Shown: in pieces, positions 1-5,032 of the stretch
Position numbering within the stretch: position 1 is the first letter of the stretch
How the letters are laid out: the number at the start of each line of letters is the position of its first letter
DNA from: Deltaproteobacteria bacterium RIFOXYA12_FULL_61_11
GTDB taxonomy: Bacteria > Bdellovibrionota_F > JAHFAK01 > YA12-FULL-61-11
DNA length: 5,330 nucleotides
NCBI GenBank assembly: GCA_001799195.1
Contig: MGSU01000142.1
Span: 1-5,330 of the forward strand
Direction: 5' to 3'
Notes under the pieces: model-generated
The model's database searches: none
What the model saw: only the letters and a program-made list of their open reading frames with translations
What the model was told of the DNA's origin: nothing
Program-made: the position numbers and the translations under genes

Positions 1-1601
1 AGGCGGTGACGAGAGGCGACGGGACCAAGGGGGAACCCATCCTCGAACAGGTCCGGCACATCGCGGCGATCCCCCAGAGCCTTCCCGAACGCAATCTTGA
101 GCTGCGCGGCGAACTCTACCTGCCGCTCGGAGAATTCGAACGGTACCGCGACCGTTTCCAGAGCCCGCGCAACCTGGCCGCGGGTGCTGTGAAGCAGAAA
201 GATCCCTCCCGCACCGCCGAGTTCGGCCTGCGCTTCTTTGTGTACGATGTCCTCGGCAGGACCTTCGAGCGCGAGCGCGACAAGTTCGAGTTGGCCCGTC
301 GGCTCGGCTTCCCCGACCTCGATTATTCCGTGGTCCGCGGAGGAGAAGCCTTGGCCGTTTTCCAGGACTTCCAGCGCCGGCGCTACGATCAGCCCTATGA
401 ACTCGATGGCGTGGTGTTCAAGGTAGACCAAGTGGCGGCGCAAGAAGTGCTTGGGGGTACGGCCCATCATCCTCGGTATGCCCTGGCCTACAAGTTCGCC
501 TCGAGGGAAACCGAGACTATCGTGCGGGAGGTCCAGTGGGGGGTCGGGCGGAGCAGGGTGATCACCCCGGTCGCGCTGGTCGAGCCGGTCCTCCTCTCCG
601 GAGCCACCATCCGCCGGGTCACCTTGCACAATGTCGGTCAGCTCCGCCGCTTGGGCGTGACCCTCGGTTGCACGGTGAAGATAACCCGACGAGGAGACGT
701 GATCCCCTACATCAGCGAGGTCACTGCTCCCGGGGATACCCCGGTAGAAATCCCCCTCCGCTGTCCTTCTTGCGGAGCGCCGACCGAGGAACGGACCGAG
801 GGGCGGCTCCTCGGCGCGGCCGACAACCGGGAGGACGCCAGCCTCTATTGCAGTGGCACCACGAGTTGTTCGAGCGCCGCCCGCGCTTTCCTGGAACACT
901 ACCTCAAGGCAGTCGGTTGCGAGGGGTTCGGGGAACGTTTGATCGAGCGCTTGTACGAGTTCGGCCTGGTTCGTACCCCTGTCGAGCTTTATGCCCTGAC
1001 CGTCGAGGACCTCCTCCCCCTCGAGCGGATGGGAGAGACCCTGGCGGCTAAACTGGTGGAGCATATCGCGGCAACGAGGCACCAGCGGCTGGCAACCTTC
1101 CTCGAGGCCCTCGGCCTTCCCGGGGTGGGACGCCGGATGGCCGAACAGCTCGAGGCGGAATTCGGTACCCTCGAGGCTCTCCGAACTGCGGACAGGGAGT
1201 CCCTGGTGCGACTTCCCGGTATCGGGGAGCGTGTGGCCGACGCCCTGCTCGAAGGACTCAGGGATAAGGGCGAGGCGATCACTGCCTTGCTCCGGGAGAT
1301 TGTCCTGAGCCCTCCTCCGCCCAAGACCCGGGGCGCCCTCGAGGGTCTTGGCTTCCTCTTCACCGGTACCCTCGAGAGCATGGACCGGCGCGACGCCGAG
1401 GCTCTCGTCCTGGCGGCCGGAGGGAGGGTCCTCTCCGGGGTGAGTAAAGACCTCGATTATCTCGTGGTCGGCAGGTCCGAGCGGGTCAGCGGCAAGCTGC
1501 GGAAGGCAGAGAAACTGCGCGCTGAGGGAGGTAAGGTAGAGCTAGTAGAGGAAAGTCGGTGGTTACGATTGTTGGAGGAACGGGGGGTTGCGGTGAAGTG
1601 A
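1..1601 (+). CDS. ligA: NAD-dependent DNA ligase LigA, 5'-truncated by window edge
   Basis: Seals nicks in duplex DNA using NAD+ in replication and repair. The reading frame is open from the left edge. The GTG at 6 is the internal Val of the conserved A-V-TRGDGT stretch, so it is not the start. By comparison with E. coli LigA (671 aa), about 135-140 residues are missing, including the N-terminal Ia domain and the catalytic KxDG lysine. Numbering from the Val at 6: nucleotidyltransferase motifs ELRGELYLP (32-40), SPRNLAAGAVKQKDP (53-67), YELDGVVFKV (131-140) and AYKF (161-164); OB fold about 175-250 with VGRSRVITPVA and RRGDVIP; zinc finger Cys 253, 256, 282, 288; helix-hairpin-helix repeats about 300-425 (LPGVG, LPGIG); a proline linker SPPPP (435-439); BRCT domain about 444-528. 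The domain order is complete to the C terminus. Oddities are the SR in place of TG in the OB motif and a zinc-finger loop about 11 residues longer than in E. coli. The stop is 6 bp from the convergent lipoprotein gene. Confidence 0.97.
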   Translation, partial: AVTRGDGTKGEPILEQVRHIAAIPQSLPERNLELRGELYLPLGEFERYRDRFQSPRNLAAGAVKQKDPSRTAEFGLRFFVYDVLGRTFERERDKFELARRLGFPDLDYSVVRGGEALAVFQDFQRRRYDQPYELDGVVFKVDQVAAQEVLGGTAHHPRYALAYKFASRETETIVREVQWGVGRSRVITPVALVEPVLLSGATIRRVTLHNVGQLRRLGVTLGCTVKITRRGDVIPYISEVTAPGDTPVEIPLRCPSCGAPTEERTEGRLLGAADNREDASLYCSGTTSCSSAARAFLEHYLKAVGCEGFGERLIERLYEFGLVRTPVELYALTVEDLLPLERMGETLAAKLVEHIAATRHQRLATFLEALGLPGVGRRMAEQLEAEFGTLEALRTADRESLVRLPGIGERVADALLEGLRDKGEAITALLREIVLSPPPPKTRGALEGLGFLFTGTLESMDRRDAEALVLAAGGRVLSGVSKDLDYLVVGRSERVSGKLRKAEKLRAEGGKVELVEESRWLRLLEERGVAVK

Positions 1602-1607
1602 CGGTTC

Positions 1608-2306
1608 TCAGCCCTTCTCCTCGAGCTGAGCGGCAATGTCGGAGAGCTGGTTTGCAGCCTCGGGATGGTCGTTGAGCAGGCAGGTGGCTGCTTCCTCGAT
1701 CTGTTGGTCCTTCTTCGCGGTTTCTTCCTCGCTCGCTTGTCCCTCTTCGGCGGCCATCTTCTCGCGCACCGCGTTCTTGAGCTTCTGCACGGTCAACTGG
1801 GTCCTGAGGGTGTCGGCGTCGGCCTCATCGCGATATTCTTGGCCACGGTCGTGCTGATCTTCCTGTTCTGCAGCGGCGAGCTGCCGGGACTGCAGGTACG
1901 CGAGGTGCTGTTGGTCGATCGAGGCCGCGACCTGGCTCTCTTCCTTGGATCCGCGCAGGATACGGTAGAGGCCGTAACCGGCTGCAGCAACCCCACCCAC
2001 GATGGCCGCGGTCGTCAGACCTTGTTTGATGCTCTCGCGGCGGTCGGGGTCATCGTCGGTGCCGGCGAAGAAATCGATGGTCGAGTCGATGAACCCTTTG
2101 TCTTCATTCTCGTTGTCATCATAGTAATACTGGTTGTAGGCCGGGATGGTCGGCTGGGTGTAGGGGTTGTTGGTCGAGTAGTACGACTGCAGAGCCGGGC
2201 GCAAGGCGGTCGAGGAGGTGCCGGTCCTGCCCAGGGTGCTACGGCTGCGGGTCTCGCATCCGATCAGGGCCACGGCGAGGACGAGGAAGAGGATCTGGGT
2301 CTTCAT
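1608..2306 (-). CDS. Putative lipoprotein with glycine-rich hydrophobic segment and charged C-terminal tail (unknown function)
   Basis: 232 residues; I do not recognise a family. The open frame extends far upstream on this strand, but the ATG at 2306 is chosen because it begins a textbook lipoprotein signal peptide (MKTQILFLVLAVALIGC) with lipobox L-I-G-C and Cys17 as the predicted lipidated residue. It is also preceded by AGAGGG 5 nt upstream. Glu at +2 is compatible with outer-membrane sorting by the enterobacterial Lol rule, an inference for this organism. Residues 42-62 are rich in Tyr, Asn and Pro, then comes an acidic stretch (63-90). Residues 96-118 form a second hydrophobic, Gly/Ala-rich segment (IVGGVAAAGYG) ending in basic residues, either a membrane helix or a glycine zipper. 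Residues 119-232 are highly charged, Glu/Gln/Ala-rich and probably helical or coiled coil, with one more Cys at 209. It is transcribed divergently from xseA and convergently with ligA. Envelope location is well supported; function is unknown. Confidence 0.85.
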   Translation of the reverse strand: MKTQILFLVLAVALIGCETRSRSTLGRTGTSSTALRPALQSYYSTNNPYTQPTIPAYNQYYYDDNENEDKGFIDSTIDFFAGTDDDPDRRESIKQGLTTAAIVGGVAAAGYGLYRILRGSKEESQVAASIDQQHLAYLQSRQLAAAEQEDQHDRGQEYRDEADADTLRTQLTVQKLKNAVREKMAAEEGQASEEETAKKDQQIEEAATCLLNDHPEAANQLSDIAAQLEEKG

Positions 2307-2311
2307 GGTTT

Positions 2312-2317
2312 CCCTCT
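2312..2317 (-). promoter_or_regulatory. Ribosome binding site of the lipoprotein gene
   Basis: On the minus strand AGAGGG lies 5 nt before the ATG at 2306. It decides the start of the lipoprotein inside a much longer open frame that otherwise continues antisense to xseA. Confidence 0.6.
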
Positions 2318-2394
2318 GACTGAGGAGTGGGTGTCCCACTCGAACCGTTGCATCGCGTCCGGATGGGGGTAACTGCAAGGTCGATGCCGAGAAA

Positions 2395-2415
2395 GGGTTG
2401 TCCCCGGACGAACCC
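2395..2415. repeat. Inverted repeat A (hairpin) upstream of xseA
   Basis: GGGTT at 2395-2399 pairs with AACCC at 2411-2415, and GTC at 2400-2402 pairs with GAC at 2407-2409. This gives an 8-bp stem with a single bulged G at 2410 and a 4-nt loop. It shares bases 2413-2415 with inverted repeat B, so both cannot be fully paired at once. The pairing is read directly from the sequence; any role as operator or RNA structure is inference. Confidence 0.55.
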
Positions 2416-2457
2416 CATGGTATCGAGGATCGACCGCGAGCACGGCATACTATGGGG
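2413..2457. repeat. Inverted repeat B, stem includes the xseA ribosome binding site
   Basis: CCCCATGGTAT (2413-2423) and ATACTATGGGG (2447-2457) are reverse complements over 11 positions with one change, which is a G-U pair in RNA. They are separated by 23 nt. The right arm ends in GGGG at 2454-2457, the only purine-rich Shine-Dalgarno candidate for the xseA ATG at 2466 (8-nt spacing). If transcribed, the stem would mask that site; if transcription starts at or after it, the repeat could instead be a protein-binding operator. Confidence 0.55.
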
Positions 2458-2465
2458 CAGCGCCG

Positions 2466-3974
2466 ATGCAGATCCTCACGGTTGGCCAATTCACCAGCCA
2501 GATCAAAGAAGTACTCGAGGGTGCTTTCGGCCACGCGCCGCTCTATGTGAGTGGGGAAGTGTCGGGGTATCGCGGTCGGCATCAATCGGGCCATTGCTAC
2601 TTCACCCTCAAGGACGAACGGGCCGTGTTGCCGGTGGTGATGTTCAGCCGGGAGTTCGCTGCCCTGGGCTTCCCTCTCGCCGAAGGTATGAAGGTCCTGG
2701 CTCGCGGACGCTTGAACCTCTATGAACCCCAAGGGAAATATTCGTTCATCCTCGACCAACTCCAGCCGGCCGGACTGGGAGCCCTGTACTTGCGTTTCGA
2801 ACAACTGAAAAGAGAGCTCGAGGCCGAAGGCCTCTTCGCCCTCGAGCGTAAACGCCCCTTGCCCTTGCTGCCCCTGCGTATCGGCGTCATCACCAGTCCC
2901 ACCGGCGCAGCGTTGCGGGATGTCCTGAACGGGCTTTTCCGGCGTTACCCTCGGCTCGAGGTCGTGGTGCTGCCGGTCTTGGTCCAGGGAGCCGAGGCCG
3001 TACCCACCATCGTCGCTGCCTTCGACCTGCTCCGGCAGGACGCTCTCGGCCTCGAGTTGGTCATCCTCTGTCGCGGTGGTGGGTCGCTGGAAGACCTCTG
3101 GGCTTTCAACGAACGCGCTGTGGCCTCGGCCATCGCGACCTGCCCTGTACCGGTCATCTCCGGCGTGGGCCATACCACGGACCTGACCATCGCGGATCTG
3201 GTCGCCGATGTCCGAGCCACCACCCCAGCCAACGCGGCCGAGTTGGCCGTCACCCCCCTCGCCCTGTGGGAAGAACGCCTTGAGGGGTTCGCCGGACGGC
3301 TGGAACAGGTCATGGACCGACGTCTCAGTGCGGCGAGGCAACAGCTCGACCGTTTTGGGGTTGCCCTGCCCGAGGCTCCGGCCCTGCGGCTCAGCACCCT
3401 CTACTTGGGGCTGGATCACCAACTCGAGCGTTTGCAGAGTCAGGCAGGCAGGCTCGTCTCGCGATACCGAGCCCGCCTCCTGGCCATGGGTCTCGGACTC
3501 TACAAGGGGGGAGCCCGGGTAGGCCTGTTGCGTGGGGCGTTGGTCCGCCTCGGAGAACGACTTCGCGCCGCGGGCGATCGAAAGCTCCTCCTCGAGCGCA
3601 ACAGCCTGACCTTCCTGGTTCGCCGGCTTGCTCCGGGGACGGTGCGGCAACGTCTCGGTGCCTTGCGCTCGACCTTGCTCGAACGCAAAGAACGGCTCGA
3701 GCGGGCGGTGGGCCTAGTCCTCACGGTACAGCGGCGAGACCTCGCCGTACTGCTCAAGAGTGTGGAGGGAGTGCAGGTCGAACGCGTGCTGCAGCGGGGC
3801 TATGCCCTCGTTCGGGACAAGAGCCGCAAACTGCTGCGCCGGGCCGAGGAGGTTGCACCCGGGACCGTGATCAGCGTACGGTTGGCCGTCGGAGAATTCC
3901 AGGCCGAGGTGGGTCAACGGGAGGACGGAGATGAGCAGGATCTATCTGATCCGACACGGGGAATGCGCGGGTAA
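2466..3974 (+). CDS. xseA: Exodeoxyribonuclease VII large subunit
   Basis: Catalytic subunit of exonuclease VII, which degrades single-stranded DNA to oligonucleotides in repair and recombination. 502 residues (E. coli about 456). The ATG at 2466 places MQILTVGQFT where the family begins. N-terminal OB fold about 1-105 includes VSGEVSGYR and SGHCYFTLKDE (41-51). The catalytic region about 110-270 holds GVITSPTGAALRDV (140-153, Asp152), RGGGSLEDLWAFNE (203-216, Arg203) and GVGHTTDLTIAD (233-244, His236, Asp239), which match residues known to matter in E. coli. Residue 237 is Thr where most family members have Glu (GHETD). Residues about 265-435 are the Leu/Arg/Glu-rich coiled-coil region that binds XseB in the known complex, followed by the conserved RGYALVRD (444-451). 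The last about 20 residues overlap the next gene and look like a non-conserved tail. No xseB is adjacent. Confidence 0.96.
   Translation: MQILTVGQFTSQIKEVLEGAFGHAPLYVSGEVSGYRGRHQSGHCYFTLKDERAVLPVVMFSREFAALGFPLAEGMKVLARGRLNLYEPQGKYSFILDQLQPAGLGALYLRFEQLKRELEAEGLFALERKRPLPLLPLRIGVITSPTGAALRDVLNGLFRRYPRLEVVVLPVLVQGAEAVPTIVAAFDLLRQDALGLELVILCRGGGSLEDLWAFNERAVASAIATCPVPVISGVGHTTDLTIADLVADVRATTPANAAELAVTPLALWEERLEGFAGRLEQVMDRRLSAARQQLDRFGVALPEAPALRLSTLYLGLDHQLERLQSQAGRLVSRYRARLLAMGLGLYKGGARVGLLRGALVRLGERLRAAGDRKLLLERNSLTFLVRRLAPGTVRQRLGALRSTLLERKERLERAVGLVLTVQRRDLAVLLKSVEGVQVERVLQRGYALVRDKSRKLLRRAEEVAPGTVISVRLAVGEFQAEVGQREDGDEQDLSDPTRGMRG
3919..3924 (+). promoter_or_regulatory. Ribosome binding site of the phosphatase gene, inside xseA
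   Basis: GGGAGG lies 6 nt before the ATG at 3931 and within the xseA reading frame. It supports the short phosphatase start that puts the RHGE motif at residues 8-11, and so supports the 44-nt overlap between the two genes. Confidence 0.65.
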
Positions 3975-4560
3975 TCGCGAGGGTCTGTTCCGCGGGCGCA
4001 GCGATTTCCCCCTCAACCAGGAAGGGTTACGGCAAGCGAGGGAGGTCGGCGCGGCGCTCGGTCGGGTCGGTCTTCGCGCGGTCTACACCTCCCCGTTGCG
4101 TCGGGCCTCCCAGACCGCCGAGGCCATTGTTGCCGCGGCCGGACTCGGCGAAGCGCAACCCCTCGAGGCGATGAACAACATCTCGTTGGGACTGTGGGAA
4201 GGACAACCCAAACAGAGGATCGCCGAACTCTATCCTCTGCAATGGCGCTGTTGGTTGGAGACCCCTGAGACCCTGCGCCTCGAGGGGGGAGAGAGTATCG
4301 AGGACGTTCGTCGACGCGCGGGCCTCGCCTTGACGGCCCTGGCCGAACGTCATGTCGACGAGACCGTGGCCCTGGTCTCGCATCGCGCGGTGATCAAGTG
4401 CTTGTTGGCCGAGGTGCTCGGCCTACACCTGCCCTGGTTCTGGAAGCTCCACCTGGACAACTGCGGGTACAGCGTCGTGGAACGTACTGCCGGGGGATGG
4501 ACCTTGTTCCACCACAACGTCGTCGGCCATCTCAGCGCTTTCCTCAGCGAACGGCGCTGA
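3931..4560 (+). CDS. Histidine phosphatase family (phosphoglycerate-mutase-like) protein
   Basis: 209 residues, the usual size for the branch-1 histidine phosphatases (CobC, GpmB, dPGM relatives), which use a phosphohistidine intermediate to move or remove phosphate. The signature is complete: RHGE at 8-11 with nucleophile His9, Arg8 and Arg57 (TSPLRRASQTAEAI) for phosphate binding, Glu90 in LGLWEG as the likely proton donor, and His151 in VSHRAVIK as the second catalytic His. No signal peptide, so cytoplasmic. The start at 3931 has a good ribosome binding site and lies 44 nt before the xseA stop in another frame, so translation is probably coupled to xseA. The substrate cannot be assigned from sequence: alpha-ribazole phosphate, phosphoglycerate, phosphoserine and nucleotide substrates all occur in this family. 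Its 3' end overlaps the convergent thioesterase gene by 17 bp. Confidence 0.92.
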   Translation: MSRIYLIRHGECAGNREGLFRGRSDFPLNQEGLRQAREVGAALGRVGLRAVYTSPLRRASQTAEAIVAAAGLGEAQPLEAMNNISLGLWEGQPKQRIAELYPLQWRCWLETPETLRLEGGESIEDVRRRAGLALTALAERHVDETVALVSHRAVIKCLLAEVLGLHLPWFWKLHLDNCGYSVVERTAGGWTLFHHNVVGHLSAFLSERR

Positions 4561-5029
4561 CGGACTCTTCGTCTTTGCCGCGCAACTGCAAGGCCACGAC
4601 CTCGCCTTCGACGCAGAGCTTTCCCTCGGCTACGATGGTCGCGGCGACGGTGACCTTTCGCCCGCTGATGGCAATTGGACGTCCGTGCACGGTCAACGGC
4701 ACGCCGAGCGGAGTGGGGTGGAGGAACCTCACGGTCAGGGTTCCGGTGACGAAGCGAGGGAGTGGGGCCTTGTCGATGGGAAGTCCGAGGTGCGAGGCCA
4801 TCGCCGCTGCAGCGGTTCCGGTGCCGTGGCAGTCGATCAAAGAGGCCAAGAGCCCGCCGTAGACGAAGCCGGGAACCGCGATGTGTTCGGACCGCGGGGT
4901 GTAGGTGCAGACGCTCTCCTTGCCATCCCAGTGACTTTCGATGTGGAGCCCTTCCGGATTGAGGCGGCCGCAGCCGTAACAATGGCTGAGCTCATCGGCA
5001 TAGTGGGCTTGGATCGGTTCGTTCGCCAT
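4544..5029 (-). CDS. PaaI/THEM4-like hotdog-fold thioesterase
   Basis: 161 residues, the normal length of a single-hotdog acyl-CoA thioesterase. An N-terminal CYGCGRLNPEGLHIE (17-31) is the Cys-x-x-Cys-Gly plus NPxGL lead-in common in PaaI/THEM4-type proteins. VYGGLLASLIDCHGTGTA (57-73) matches the hotdog helix motif (usually HGG...LLD), with Asp66 at the likely catalytic or structural acid position. LTVRFLHPTPLGVPLTVHGR (98-117) is the central beta strand pair. Predicted to hydrolyse an acyl-CoA or similar thioester in the cytoplasm as a dimer or tetramer; the substrate is unknown. The ATG at 5029 follows the stop of the upstream minus-strand gene by 3 nt and has GGAGG 10 nt upstream inside that gene, so the two are co-translated. 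The last 17 bp overlap the end of the phosphatase gene on the other strand. Confidence 0.9.
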   Translation of the reverse strand: MANEPIQAHYADELSHCYGCGRLNPEGLHIESHWDGKESVCTYTPRSEHIAVPGFVYGGLLASLIDCHGTGTAAAAMASHLGLPIDKAPLPRFVTGTLTVRFLHPTPLGVPLTVHGRPIAISGRKVTVAATIVAEGKLCVEGEVVALQLRGKDEESVSAVR

Positions 5030-5032
5030 AGG

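Larger units (their letters stand above)
2307..2465. promoter_or_regulatory. Divergent intergenic region between the lipoprotein gene and xseA
   Basis: This 159-bp gap separates two divergently transcribed genes and must hold their start signals, unless either is read from further away. I see no convincing paired -35/-10 for either direction. TACTAT at 2448-2453 resembles a -10 for xseA but lacks a good -35 at normal spacing and would give an almost leaderless transcript. The right half (2395-2457) holds two overlapping inverted repeats, listed separately. The left half (2326-2394) holds nothing I can name. Confidence 0.5.

Noticed and set aside
6-8. GTG at 6 as the ligA start codon
   Set aside because: It encodes the Val of the conserved internal AVTRGDGT stretch; the frame is open to the left edge and the catalytic lysine region must lie upstream.
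1607-1630. CTCAGC (1607-1612) and GCTGAG (1625-1630) as a bidirectional terminator between ligA and the lipoprotein gene
   Set aside because: Only a 6-bp stem with a 12-nt loop, no T-run on either strand, and it lies mostly inside the lipoprotein coding end.
2313-2325. Small inverted repeat CCTC/GAGG covering the lipoprotein ribosome binding site
   Set aside because: Only 4 bp around a 5-nt loop, expected by chance; not strong enough to call as a regulatory hairpin.
1665-2372. A 235-codon plus-strand frame opposite the lipoprotein gene, rich in Val and Leu
   Set aside because: It has no ribosome binding site or family motif. Its hydrophobic runs (such as the one near 2100-2160) are the complement of the Asp/Asn/Tyr-rich part of the lipoprotein.
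2448-2453. TACTAT as a sigma-70 -10 element for xseA
   Set aside because: No acceptable -35 lies 16-18 bp upstream, and the start point would fall within a few bases of the ATG, so it is mentioned only as a weak possibility.
2307-3650. A 448-codon minus-strand open frame continuous with the lipoprotein and antisense to xseA
   Set aside because: It lies codon-for-codon opposite xseA, where stops would need TTA, CTA or TCA codons on the sense strand, which are rare in GC-rich genes. Its translation is low-complexity Gly/Glu/Gln/Arg-rich with no motif, whereas the lipoprotein signal peptide and ribosome binding site mark the real start at 2306.
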